A stretch of DNA of 64,000 bases, taken from NCBI GenBank assembly GCA_002356515.1, contig AP017605.1, forward strand, positions 7,177,020-7,241,019. The letters run 5' to 3'. A program made the translations under genes and the position numbers. Of this stretch, positions 22,696-31,643 are shown piece by piece. The DNA comes from Mesorhizobium loti. Lineage in GTDB: Bacteria > Pseudomonadota > Alphaproteobacteria > Rhizobiales > Rhizobiaceae. The notes below the pieces were generated by a model. That model was given only the letters and a program-made list of their open reading frames with translations. It was not told the origin of the DNA and did not search any database. Every line of letters begins with the position of its first letter. Position 1 is the first letter of the stretch.

Positions 22696-24750
22696 ATGGC
22701 TGCCTCAAATCAATCCGGAATGGGCGCCTATCCTCACGCCAACTTGTTAGGCAAGGGCGTGTTCTTCGCCTTCGCGTCCAACAACGCGTCTCGTGGCTGG
22801 GTTTCCTTGTTTGACTCGACCGGGTCGGTAGAAACGCAACGAATAGAGCTTGCCCAAACACCGCTGAAGCCTGCCCGAGATTTGACTGTTTTTGCCGCGT
22901 TCGTGCCGAATCTCAAAGCTGGTACCCGCTACGGGTTTCGCGTCGACGGTCCTTACGACCCCGACAAAGGCCTGTGGTTCGATCCCGCCAAACTGCTCAT
23001 CGATCCATACGCGATCGAAATCGACCGGCCATATCAATACCACTGGCGACTGGCCGCCAAACGCAACGAAGGCGCCGACACCGCGCCGATCATGCCGAAA
23101 TCGATCGTGGTCGCAATGCCGGAACCGGTCACGCCACTGCCACCCGTCTTTAAGCCCGGCGGCCTGATCTATGAGCTCAACGTCCGATCCTTCACCAGGA
23201 TGCACCCGGATGTGCCGGAAGCGCAGCGCGGCACGATTGCGGCACTTGCCCATCCCGCCATCATCGAGCATTTGAAGCGCCTCGGCGTGTCGGCCGTCGA
23301 ACTGATGCCGATCACTGCGTCAATCGACGAACGGCATCTGCCGCCGCTCGGCCTGAGCAACGCCTGGGGCTACAACCCCGTCACCTTCATGGCGCTCGAC
23401 CCCCGGCTTTCACCGGGCGGGCTGGCGGAATTGCGCGACACCGTCGCTGCACTGCGGCAGGCCGGCATCGGCACCATCCTCGATCTCGTCTTCAACCACA
23501 CGGGCGAAAGCGACCGGCTGGGGCCGACGCTGTCGCTGCGCGGGCTCGACAATCAGGCCTACTATCGGCACCAGCCCGACGGTCGGTTGGCCAACGACAC
23601 CGGCACCGGCAACACCGTCGCCTGCGATCATCCGGTGGTGCGCGACATGGTGCTCGACACACTGCGCCACTTCGTCCGCCATGCCGGCGTCGACGGTTTT
23701 CGCTTTGACCTTGCGCCGGTGCTGGGCCGCGTCGACGGCGTCTTCGATCCGGCGGCGCCCTTGCTCGCGGCGATCGCCGGCGATCCCGTGCTTGCCGATC
23801 GGGCGCTGATCGCTGAGCCGTGGGACATTGGCTCGAACGGCTACCAGCTCGGTAATTTCCGTCCGCCCTATCTGGAGTGGAACGATCGCTACCGTGACGA
23901 TGTCAGGCGCTTCTGGCGTGGCGATGCCGGCTCGATCGGTTCGCTCGCCACGCGGCTCGCAGGGTCGTCCGACGTGTTTGGCAAGGCCAGCGAACCGGCC
24001 AGCCGCACGGTCAATTTCATCGCCGCCCATGACGGCATGACGCTGGCCGACATCGTCGCCTATGAGCGCAAGCACAACGCGGCCAATGGCGAGCAGAACC
24101 GCGACGGCCACAACGACAATCTGTCCTGGAACAATGGCGCCGAGGGCGAGACTGGCGACGCGGCGATCGCCGATGCCCGCTTCGGCGATCAGTGTGCGCT
24201 GCTCGCCACGCTATTTGCCTCGCGCGGCACCATCATGCTGACCGCCGGCGACGAATTCGGCCGCAGCCAGAAGGGCAACAACAACGCCTACGCGCAGGAC
24301 AATGCCATCACTTGGCTGGACTGGGCCGGACGAGACCAGGCGCTGGAGCGCTACGCATCGGCGCTCGGCATGCTTCGCCGCACGATTCCGGCCTTGGCCG
24401 ACACGCATTTCCTCACGGGAGAACCGGCCGATGGCATCCCCGACGTTGCCTGGTTGACCGAGACCGGCATGCCGCTTGTCGAGGCGGACTGGAACGACCC
24501 CGCCCGACATCGCCTCGTCATGCTATTGGGCGATGCTGGCGGCGGCCGCCTTGCCGTCATCATCAACGGCGATCGTCGCCAATGCGTCTTCACCTTGCCG
24601 GAGCGGGAAGGCTTCCGATGGCAGCCGGCGATCGAAACGCAGCCGATCGATCTTGCGCGGCCGCTGCCGGGTCGCAGCGTCCATTTCATGGCAGAGCATC
24701 GGATCGAAAAGTGGCCCCTGGTTTTCGGGCAATCCGATGCGAAAAAATAG
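22696..24750 (+). CDS. glgX: Glycogen debranching enzyme (isoamylase type)
   Basis: GlgX hydrolyses alpha-1,6 branches left after phosphorylase has trimmed glycogen. The 684-residue protein has a CBM48-like N-terminal domain (FVPNLKAGTRYGFRVDGPYDP), then a GH13 barrel with VFNHTGES, nucleophile region DGFRFDLAPVLG and acid/base region ALIAEPWDIG. The SWNNGAEGE and GDEFGRSQKGNNNAYAQDN stretches are typical of the subfamily. It completes the synthesis and breakdown set in the operon and is followed 42 bp later by an alpha-glucosidase. Confidence 0.94.
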   Translation: MAASNQSGMGAYPHANLLGKGVFFAFASNNASRGWVSLFDSTGSVETQRIELAQTPLKPARDLTVFAAFVPNLKAGTRYGFRVDGPYDPDKGLWFDPAKLLIDPYAIEIDRPYQYHWRLAAKRNEGADTAPIMPKSIVVAMPEPVTPLPPVFKPGGLIYELNVRSFTRMHPDVPEAQRGTIAALAHPAIIEHLKRLGVSAVELMPITASIDERHLPPLGLSNAWGYNPVTFMALDPRLSPGGLAELRDTVAALRQAGIGTILDLVFNHTGESDRLGPTLSLRGLDNQAYYRHQPDGRLANDTGTGNTVACDHPVVRDMVLDTLRHFVRHAGVDGFRFDLAPVLGRVDGVFDPAAPLLAAIAGDPVLADRALIAEPWDIGSNGYQLGNFRPPYLEWNDRYRDDVRRFWRGDAGSIGSLATRLAGSSDVFGKASEPASRTVNFIAAHDGMTLADIVAYERKHNAANGEQNRDGHNDNLSWNNGAEGETGDAAIADARFGDQCALLATLFASRGTIMLTAGDEFGRSQKGNNNAYAQDNAITWLDWAGRDQALERYASALGMLRRTIPALADTHFLTGEPADGIPDVAWLTETGMPLVEADWNDPARHRLVMLLGDAGGGRLAVIINGDRRQCVFTLPEREGFRWQPAIETQPIDLARPLPGRSVHFMAEHRIEKWPLVFGQSDAKK

Positions 24751-24792
24751 TTCGCGCCAGGCCGCAAAAGGCTGCGCCAGGAAGAGTTCGTG

Positions 24793-26424
24793 ATGGCCGA
24801 CGACAATCCGGGGCAGGGGGCCGAATGGTGGCGCGGCTGCGTCATTTATCAGGTCTATCCCCGTTCCTTCCAGGACACGACCGGCGACGGCAGCGGCGAT
24901 CTCAGGGGTATCACCACGCGGCTTGCCCATATCGCCTCGCTTGGCGTCGATGCCGTCTGGCTGTCGCCCTTCTTCAAGTCGCCGATGGCCGATATGGGCT
25001 ATGACGTCTCGGACTATCGCGACGTCGATCCGATGTTCGGTTTGCTGGAGGATTTCGACGCTCTGGTCGCCGAAGCGCACCGGCTCGGACTGAAGGTCGT
25101 CATCGACCAGGTCTTGTCGCACTCATCCGACAAGCACGAATGGTTCATCGAAAGCCGTGCCAGCCGCGACAATCCCAAGGCTGACTGGTACGTCTGGGCC
25201 GATACCAAGCCCGACGGCAACGCGCCCAACAACTGGCTGTCCGTCTTCGGTGGGCCGGCCTGGGAGTGGGATTCGACCCGCCGGCAATATTACATGCACA
25301 ATTTCCTCGCCTCGCAGCCCGACCTGAATTTTCACAATCCGGAAGTCCAGGATGCGCTGCTGGACACGGTGCGCTTCTGGCTTGAGCGTGGCGTCGACGG
25401 TTTCCGGCTCGACACGGTCAACTACTATGTCCACGACCGCTGGCTGCGTAGCAATCCGCCTCTGGCATCGAGCGTCGCCGGCACCAATGGCGAGACCAAC
25501 ACCTACCTCTACCAGGAGCATCTGTTCGACAAGACGCAGCCGGAAAACCTGGCCTTCCTCAGGCGCTTTCGCGCGCTGCTCGACGAGTATCAGGACCGCG
25601 CCGCCGTCGGTGAAATTGGTGATGAGGGGCGCTCGCTGCAGACGCTGGCCGCCTACACCTCCGGCGGCGACAAGCTGCAGATGTGCTACACCTTCGATCT
25701 GCTCGGCGCGCAGTTTTCGGCGGCGCATGTGCGCGGCTGCGTCGAAGCCTTCGAGCATGCGGTCGCCGACGGCTGGGTCTGCTGGGCGTTTTCCAATCAC
25801 GACGTGGTGCGCCATGTCAGCCGCTGGACAGGGCCTGACGGCGATGCCGACGCGGTGGCCAGATTCTCGATCATGTTGCTCGCCTGCCTGCGCGGCTCGA
25901 TCTGCCTCTATCAGGGCGAGGAGCTTGGCCTGGAGGAGGCGGAGCTTGCCTATGAGGATCTGCGCGACCCCGTCGGCATCCGCTTCTGGCCAGGGGTGAA
26001 GGGCAGGGATGGCTGCCGCACGCCGATGGTCTGGGAGGCCGGCGCCGACAATGCGGGTTTCTCAACGGGCAAGCCCTGGCTGCCGGTCCCGGCCAGCCAT
26101 CGCGCCCGCGCCGCCGATGTGCAGAACGACAACGAGCAATCGGTGCTGTCCGCCTACCGCTCCACGCTCGCCTTGCGCAGGCGCCATCCAGCGCTGGTCG
26201 GCGGTTCGATCCGCTTTCTCGACGCCGAGGGCGACGTGCTCGCCTTCATCCGCGAAGGCGACGGGCAGAGGCTGCTCTGTGTCTTCAATTTCGCTGGGGA
26301 GCCGGCGGATTGGCCCTTGCCGCTGGACATCGGCGCTGTCGCACCTTTGGATGGCACCGCTGCTGTTGGGGATGAAGCGCTTTTGCTGCCGGCTCTCGGT
26401 TGCTTCCTTGGTCGGCTCGACTGA
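24793..26424 (+). CDS. Alpha-glucosidase / oligo-1,6-glucosidase-like GH13 enzyme
   Basis: The 543-residue GH13 enzyme likely hydrolyses alpha-glucosides or short malto- and isomalto-oligosaccharides. The N-terminal WWRGCVIYQVYPRSFQD, DQVLSHSSDKHEWF, nucleophile motif DGFRLDTVNYY, acid/base context AAVGEIGDEG and FSNHDVVRH match the alpha-glucosidase/trehalose-6-phosphate hydrolase group. No signal peptide is seen, so it is probably cytoplasmic. AGGAAGAG precedes ATG 24793 (a GTG sits 3 bp earlier). Its place right after glgX suggests it degrades the oligosaccharides that debranching releases. Confidence 0.88.
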   Translation: MADDNPGQGAEWWRGCVIYQVYPRSFQDTTGDGSGDLRGITTRLAHIASLGVDAVWLSPFFKSPMADMGYDVSDYRDVDPMFGLLEDFDALVAEAHRLGLKVVIDQVLSHSSDKHEWFIESRASRDNPKADWYVWADTKPDGNAPNNWLSVFGGPAWEWDSTRRQYYMHNFLASQPDLNFHNPEVQDALLDTVRFWLERGVDGFRLDTVNYYVHDRWLRSNPPLASSVAGTNGETNTYLYQEHLFDKTQPENLAFLRRFRALLDEYQDRAAVGEIGDEGRSLQTLAAYTSGGDKLQMCYTFDLLGAQFSAAHVRGCVEAFEHAVADGWVCWAFSNHDVVRHVSRWTGPDGDADAVARFSIMLLACLRGSICLYQGEELGLEEAELAYEDLRDPVGIRFWPGVKGRDGCRTPMVWEAGADNAGFSTGKPWLPVPASHRARAADVQNDNEQSVLSAYRSTLALRRRHPALVGGSIRFLDAEGDVLAFIREGDGQRLLCVFNFAGEPADWPLPLDIGAVAPLDGTAAVGDEALLLPALGCFLGRLD

Positions 26425-26433
26425 TGGCGGATC

Positions 26434-26454
26434 GGCCAGGCGATCCGCCTGGCC
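26434..26454. terminator. Hairpin between convergent alpha-glucosidase and tadG genes
   Basis: GGCCAGGCG and CGCCTGGCC form a perfect 9-bp stem with a 3-base ATC loop in the 38-bp gap between two convergent genes. No long T-run follows on either strand, so termination strength is uncertain, but position and symmetry suit a shared bidirectional terminator. Confidence 0.5.
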
Positions 26455-26462
26455 ACAAATGC

Positions 26463-28232
26463 CTACTGTACAAGCACCGCCCGTCCGCAGGTCGCCCCGG
26501 TGACACGCACATCGGCCTGGCCAACACCGACACCCAGGGCCGACAGCACATTGTAGAGCAAGTCGTCGACGGGCGCCGTTACACCGTTGAGCAGCGTCAC
26601 CACCGCCGGCTTGACCGTTCCGAGCAGGGCGGTGAGATCGATGCCGAGACCAAGCACATTGGCCGAAAGCGACAGGTTGTTGACCAGCGACGTGGTCAGC
26701 GACTGCGAGATGTTGCGCGTCGAAACGGTCTTCACCGTCTTGTTGGCGATGTCAGTCGCATTGAAGGTCAGGGTTTGCGGGCTGTTGTTGGTGATCGCGG
26801 TCGCGGCGGAGCCCATCACCTGGATCAAGGGAATGTTGATCAGCAGCAGATGGAGGCTCACATCGGCGATCTCGGCGTCGGTGAAGGTCTGCGGCTGGCT
26901 GAAATCGGCGAAGCCGGAGGGATTGTTGCTGTTGGCCAGGTTCAACTGGGCAATGCCGGGGTGTGCGGCGATGGAAACGCTGATGCTGGAGGGGCCGGTC
27001 GGACAGGAGATGTCGGTCAGCTTGGCCTCGGCGTAGGCGACTTCCACATTGAGCGGCAGATTGACGGCCAGCAGGCTGATGCCGCCGCCGAGACCTGGTG
27101 TGCCGACACCGACGGAGGCCGTTAGTTTGATGCGCGTCTGGGCTGTCCGCACGGTAGTGCCTATGCCATCGATCGCCAGCCAGGGTGAGGATTGCGCCGG
27201 CTCGCCAATGGCGATGTTGAGCTGGGTGTTGACCAGCCCCGGGATGGTGGCGCCGAGATTGACCGCGGCCTGGTTGGTGCCGTTCGCCAGCACGGCGGCG
27301 GCGGTCAGCATCCCCATGGCGCTTGCGTCGACACCGAGGCCGGACGGCTGTTGACCGAGGCCCACGCTGCCGACGGACCCGAGGTCGATAAGGCTGCTGA
27401 GCGGGATCTTGACCGTGCTGGTCGACTTGGAGGCGATGGTCTGCAGGGCGACCTTGGCCGTATTGCCGAGGCCGGGAACATTGGCCATGGCCGTGGCGAT
27501 CTGGCCGACTGTCGCCTTCGAGGCCAGCACGTCCGAATAGGTGCCGGCCGTGATGTTCAGCTGTGTGGCGAGCGCACTGACGAAGGAAAGCACGCTGACA
27601 TCGGCGGAGATCAGCCCGTTATAGTCCATGACGCTGAGCGAGATGTTGCCGCCGAGAAGTCCGCTCAGCAAAGCGTTGAGGATGCCGCCATTGACGCTGA
27701 GCAGTCTCGATCCGACCGAGAAAGTCGCCTGCGGCGTCATGCTGGCCGTGGCTTGGGTGCCGATGACCGGAGTGGGGATGAGCGAGCTCGCGAAATAGCG
27801 GGCTGGGATTTTCGTCAGCGTGACACGCACTGCATTGTACGGTGTTACGCCCGCCTGGAAGCGCTGGGTGACATTGGTGGTCGACGAGGCGTATCGGCCT
27901 TTCGTCACCGTTACCACCGTCTTCCCGACAGCCGGGGCAATGGTCTGGCCCGAAGCCTGAACGACGACGCCCGGCATGCCGTTGTCGGTGAGCGTGGTGA
28001 CGACCGCCGTGTTGACATTGTTGATGTTCGAGGCGGCGGTAATCGCTGCCAGATCGACCATCGCCTGGGCTTGCCGGCGCTCGGTGTAGATTGAGGCCTC
28101 ATCGATGGCCACCGCGGCCAACGCCAGCGCGACCGGCGCGCTCAGGGCGGTCATGACGGCGAAGTTCGCCTTCTTGTCGACCAGCAGACGCTGGGCGATC
28201 CGGCCGATCTTGGTGCGCGCGCGCAGCAACAT
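26463..28232 (-). CDS. TadG-like pilus-assembly / envelope protein
   Basis: The 589-residue protein opens with a cytoplasmic stretch (VDKKANFAVMTALSAPVALALAAVAIDEASIY) in which a single transmembrane helix precedes the TadE/TadG-like region. The rest is a large extracytoplasmic domain, very rich in Ala, Leu, Ser, Thr, Val and Asn, with only two cysteines near the C-terminal half. TadG-like proteins belong to Flp/Tad pilus systems, but no other tad genes are in the window. It begins directly at the stop of the TadE-like gene, so the two form an operon. Function beyond the envelope location is unclear. Confidence 0.72.
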   Translation of the reverse strand: MLLRARTKIGRIAQRLLVDKKANFAVMTALSAPVALALAAVAIDEASIYTERRQAQAMVDLAAITAASNINNVNTAVVTTLTDNGMPGVVVQASGQTIAPAVGKTVVTVTKGRYASSTTNVTQRFQAGVTPYNAVRVTLTKIPARYFASSLIPTPVIGTQATASMTPQATFSVGSRLLSVNGGILNALLSGLLGGNISLSVMDYNGLISADVSVLSFVSALATQLNITAGTYSDVLASKATVGQIATAMANVPGLGNTAKVALQTIASKSTSTVKIPLSSLIDLGSVGSVGLGQQPSGLGVDASAMGMLTAAAVLANGTNQAAVNLGATIPGLVNTQLNIAIGEPAQSSPWLAIDGIGTTVRTAQTRIKLTASVGVGTPGLGGGISLLAVNLPLNVEVAYAEAKLTDISCPTGPSSISVSIAAHPGIAQLNLANSNNPSGFADFSQPQTFTDAEIADVSLHLLLINIPLIQVMGSAATAITNNSPQTLTFNATDIANKTVKTVSTRNISQSLTTSLVNNLSLSANVLGLGIDLTALLGTVKPAVVTLLNGVTAPVDDLLYNVLSALGVGVGQADVRVTGATCGRAVLVQ

Positions 28233-28679
28233 TCAGATACCTCCGACCCTGATCGTCGACTGGCGCGTGATCGTGGTCCCCGGCATGGCTATGCCCGGGA
28301 ACAGATTCCAGATCGGCAGGTTGCGCGCATCGTACGAGATCGACACCACGAACTGGCTGCCATCGGCCACGCTGTCATTGGCCTGGTAGGTCAGTTTGCT
28401 GGCGTCCACGAACGGGTAGCCACCGGCATTGTTGGTAAGGTAGCTGGCCACCAGCGTCTGCCGCTCGGTCTGGTTCAACCCGGCGATGGCCGTCCGCGCG
28501 GCATCCGCCGCGATCTGCTGGATCGAGTTGGCAGCGCCAAAATAAATGCCGTACGCAACCATTCCGAGTAGAAGAAGGATAAAAAGTGGCGATAGCAGAG
28601 CGAATTCGACCGCCGAAGTTCCCGAATTATCTGTTCGGAACGCGCGCCTTCGGACCCTGGAAATGAGGTTCTGAACCAT
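28233..28679 (-). CDS. TadE-family pseudopilin-like protein
   Basis: The 148-residue protein has a basic N-terminus, then NSGTSAVEFALLSPLFILLLLG, which is the prepilin-like TadE motif with its conserved Glu after the processing region. One transmembrane helix and a small periplasmic domain follow. I take ATG 28679 because the family motif then sits about 20 residues in; an ATG at 28730 has no ribosome-binding site. It is the upstream gene of a two-gene unit with the TadG-like protein and is divergent from oppA. Confidence 0.78.
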   Translation of the reverse strand: MVQNLISRVRRRAFRTDNSGTSAVEFALLSPLFILLLLGMVAYGIYFGAANSIQQIAADAARTAIAGLNQTERQTLVASYLTNNAGGYPFVDASKLTYQANDSVADGSQFVVSISYDARNLPIWNLFPGIAMPGTTITRQSTIRVGGI

Positions 28680-28792
28680 GCTGCCAGCATGCCAAATTTC
28701 GCATGCAGAAAGCGAAAACTCCGGGCACAACCGGGGGATGTGTGCGATTGAAAATGATGCTCTAATTTAGCCGTTGCTTCTTCGATTCTGAG

Positions 28793-28811
28793 GATTGACT
28801 TAGGGTCAATC
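28793..28811. promoter_or_regulatory. Palindrome upstream of oppA (candidate operator)
   Basis: GATTGAC and GTCAATC form exact 7-bp inverted arms around a 5-bp spacer, about 150 bp before the oppA start and 115 bp before the tadE-like start. It lies in the only intergenic space shared by the two divergent operons. The regulator is unknown. Confidence 0.4.
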
Positions 28812-28962
28812 AGTACTCGGTTGAAAAGAGCTTACCTCCTGTCTAGTCTCCTGCCACCAGCTGCCGGAGGGAACCGGCGGCGCGCTCAAAGGAACCAGGC
28901 ATCGGTTCCGGGGCGTCAACACGAAAAGGCGCGCCAACGGCAGCGCCGACAGGGAGAACTTC

Positions 28963-30555
28963 ATGCTGAAAAACATGCTGAAGGCGACGGTATTCGCCAC
29001 CACCATGGCGGTAGCCGCCGGCGCATTCTACACGCCGGCTTTCGCCGAGAGCGTCTACAACAGGGGCACCGCCGCCGAATCGGAATCGGTCGACCCGCAC
29101 AAGACCTCGACGGTCTATGAAGCCAATGTGCTGCGCGACCTGTTCCAGGGCCTGGTCATGCAGGACGAGAAGGCCAACCTCATTCCGGGCGCCGCCGAAA
29201 GCTGGACGGTATCGGATGACGGCACCGTCTACACCTTCAAGCTGCGCAAGGACGGCATGTGGTCGGACGGCAGCCCGGTGACGGCGGACGACTTCGTCTA
29301 CGCCTTCCACCGGCTGGAAGACCCGGCGACCGGCGCCGAATACGCCTCGATGCTGTATCCGGTGAAGGGTGCGGAGGATTTCAACACCAAGAAGGGCAAG
29401 CCCGAGGACATGGGTGTCAAGGCGATCGACGCCAACACCCTGGAAGTGACGCTCAAGGCGCCGACGCCTTACTTCCTGGAGATGCTGACCCATCAGGCGA
29501 CCTACCCGGTCAGCAAGGCCTCGATCGAAAAGCTCGGCGCCGACTGGATCAAGCCCGGCAATCTCGTCTCGAACGGCGCCTATACGCTGGCCGAATGGGT
29601 TCCCAACGACCACATGAAACTGGTCAAGAACCCGAAATTCTGGGACGCTGCCACCGTCAAGTTCGACGTGGTCAACTACATCCCGACCGAAGACCGCTCC
29701 TCGGCGATGAAGCGCTTCGAGGCTGGCGAACTCGACAGCTATGACGATCTGCCGACCGAACAGCTCGCCGACCTCAAGACCAAGTTCGGCGCCCAGATCC
29801 ATGTCGGCCCGTACCTCGGCACCTACTACTACGCGATCAAGACCGACAAAGCGCCGTGGAACAATCCCGAACTGCGCACCGCCATCTCGATGGCCATCGA
29901 CCGCGACTTCATTGCCGAAAAGGTCTGGCAGAACTCGATGCTGCCCGGCTATTCGATGGTGCCTCCCGGCATCGAGGGCTACACGCCGGCAATGGCCAAA
30001 TACGCCGACATGCCGCAGATCGACCGCGAGGACGCGGCCAAGAAGATCCTCGAGAAACTCGGCTATACACCCGAGCATCCGCTGAAGATGGAAATCCGCT
30101 ACAACACCTCGGAGAACCACAAGAACACCGCGGTGGCCATCCAGGAACAGCTGAAGCCGCTCGGCGTCGACGTCACGCTGCTCAACACCGACACCAAGAC
30201 CCACTATTCCTTCCTCGAGCAGAAGGGCGACTATGACGTGGCGCGTGCCGCTTGGATCGCCGACTACAAGGACCCGGAAACCTTCCTCGGCATCTCGCGC
30301 AAGGCGAGCGGCAACAACTACTCGAACTACAACAGCCCGGCCTATGAAGCGGCCATGGACAAGGCGGCGGCCGCCGGCGGCAAGCCCGAAGAGCGCATGA
30401 AAGAGCTCTCCGAGGCCGAGCGCATTCTCATCGACGATGTCGGCCAGATCCCGCTTCTCTATTACAGCTACCACGATATCGTGTCCTCGAAGCTGCATGG
30501 CTTCGTCGACAATGTGATGGATGTCCATCCGTCGCGCTTCGTCAGCAAGGACTGA
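28963..30555 (+). CDS. oppA: Oligopeptide ABC transporter, periplasmic substrate-binding protein
   Basis: The 530-residue precursor begins with a signal peptide (MLKNMLKATVFATTMAVAAG, cleavage near AFA-E at residue 29) and continues as an SBP_bac_5 family protein: NRGTAAESESVDPHKTS, LRKDGMWSDGSPVTADDFVYAF and PYFLEMLTHQATYPVS are typical of OppA-like peptide binders. It captures oligopeptides for the OppBCDF importer. A 164-bp gap with a strong hairpin follows, as expected when the binding protein is expressed in excess. Murein-peptide binding (MppA-like) cannot be excluded. Confidence 0.92.
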   Translation: MLKNMLKATVFATTMAVAAGAFYTPAFAESVYNRGTAAESESVDPHKTSTVYEANVLRDLFQGLVMQDEKANLIPGAAESWTVSDDGTVYTFKLRKDGMWSDGSPVTADDFVYAFHRLEDPATGAEYASMLYPVKGAEDFNTKKGKPEDMGVKAIDANTLEVTLKAPTPYFLEMLTHQATYPVSKASIEKLGADWIKPGNLVSNGAYTLAEWVPNDHMKLVKNPKFWDAATVKFDVVNYIPTEDRSSAMKRFEAGELDSYDDLPTEQLADLKTKFGAQIHVGPYLGTYYYAIKTDKAPWNNPELRTAISMAIDRDFIAEKVWQNSMLPGYSMVPPGIEGYTPAMAKYADMPQIDREDAAKKILEKLGYTPEHPLKMEIRYNTSENHKNTAVAIQEQLKPLGVDVTLLNTDTKTHYSFLEQKGDYDVARAAWIADYKDPETFLGISRKASGNNYSNYNSPAYEAAMDKAAAAGGKPEERMKELSEAERILIDDVGQIPLLYYSYHDIVSSKLHGFVDNVMDVHPSRFVSKD

Positions 30556-30567
30556 TCCCTGGCCAAG

Positions 30568-30593
30568 CCGCCGCGCCCTGAGAGGCGCGGCGG
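30568..30593 (+). other. Intercistronic hairpin between oppA and oppB
   Basis: CCGCCGCGCC (30568-30577) and GGCGCGGCGG (30584-30593) form a perfect 10-bp G/C stem with the 6-base loop CTGAGA, starting 12 bp after the oppA stop. No U-run follows. It probably protects the oppA message end or attenuates read-through into the permease genes. Confidence 0.6.
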
Positions 30594-30719
30594 TGCTGGT
30601 TTGCCATCGCATCGGCCCGGGACGCGGAATCGTTTTTCGGAAAATCCGGTGCGAAGATTTGAAGGCTGGAGCATAATCATCCAACTGGATGGGCGTGTTC
30701 CGGATCAAGCGGGGCACCG

Positions 30720-31643
30720 ATGCTGCGATATGTATTCCGGCGGCTTTTGACCGCCATACCGACGCTGTTCGTCATCGTGACGATGGCGTTCTTCCTGATG
30801 CGCGTCGCGCCAGGCGGCCCCTTCAACCAGGAGCGAGGGCTGAGCCCCGAGATCAAGGCCAACCTTGAAGCCCAGTTCGGCCTCAACGATCCGCTCTGGC
30901 TGCAATATGTCCACTATCTCGGCAATCTGTTGCGCGGCAATTTCGGCCCGAGCTACAACATGCCGGACTTCACCGTCACCGAACTGTTCGCCAAGGGCCT
31001 GCCCATTTCCGTCCAGCTCGGTGCCTCGGCGCTGATCCTGGCGCTGCTGCTGGGTTCCGTGCTCGGCACCATTGCCGCGCTCAACCAGAACAAGCTTGGC
31101 GACTATACGGTGATCGCGTTGGCCACCGCCGGCAGCACCATCCCGACCTTCGTCATCGCGCCGGTGATCCAGCTGCTGTTCGGACTGACCTGGAAGCTCC
31201 TGCCGATCGGCGGCTGGGGCGACGGCGCCTTCATCAACAAGGTCGGACCGGTGCTGACGCTCGCCCTACCGCAGATCGCCATCGTTGCCCGCCTGATGCG
31301 GGGGTCGATGATCGAATCGCTGCGCTCCCATCACATCCGCACGGCGCGCGCGCTCGGCCTTTCCGACTGGTCGGTGGTGGTCAAGCATGCGTTGCGTGGC
31401 GCTATCCTGCCGATCGTCTCGTTCACCGGCCCGGCGGCGGCGGCGCTTTTGACCGGGTCGGTCATCGTCGAGACGATCTTCTCCATTCCCGGCGTCGGCC
31501 GGTATTTCGTCGATGCCGCGCTCAACCGCGATTATACGCTGGTGATGGGGACTGTGGTGGTGATCGCCATCTTCACCATCGTCTTCAACCTGATCGTCGA
31601 CGTCATGTACGCGGTCGTCGACCCGAGGGTGCGCTATGACTGA
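30720..31643 (+). CDS. oppB: Oligopeptide ABC transporter, permease OppB
   Basis: The 307-residue inner-membrane protein starts MLRYVFRRLLTAIPTLFVI, the classic OppB/DppB first helix, and has six predicted transmembrane segments. The EAA coupling loop reads HHIRTARALGLSDWSVVVKHALRG-like around residues 202-225 (part of this stretch quoted). The length matches E. coli OppB (306 aa). It overlaps oppC by 8 bp, so the two permease subunits are translationally coupled. Confidence 0.94.
   Translation: MLRYVFRRLLTAIPTLFVIVTMAFFLMRVAPGGPFNQERGLSPEIKANLEAQFGLNDPLWLQYVHYLGNLLRGNFGPSYNMPDFTVTELFAKGLPISVQLGASALILALLLGSVLGTIAALNQNKLGDYTVIALATAGSTIPTFVIAPVIQLLFGLTWKLLPIGGWGDGAFINKVGPVLTLALPQIAIVARLMRGSMIESLRSHHIRTARALGLSDWSVVVKHALRGAILPIVSFTGPAAAALLTGSVIVETIFSIPGVGRYFVDAALNRDYTLVMGTVVVIAIFTIVFNLIVDVMYAVVDPRVRYD

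Noticed and set aside
28843..30717. Long antisense frame opposite oppA
   Set aside because: No recognisable domains or ribosome site; oppA is a clear gene on the other strand.
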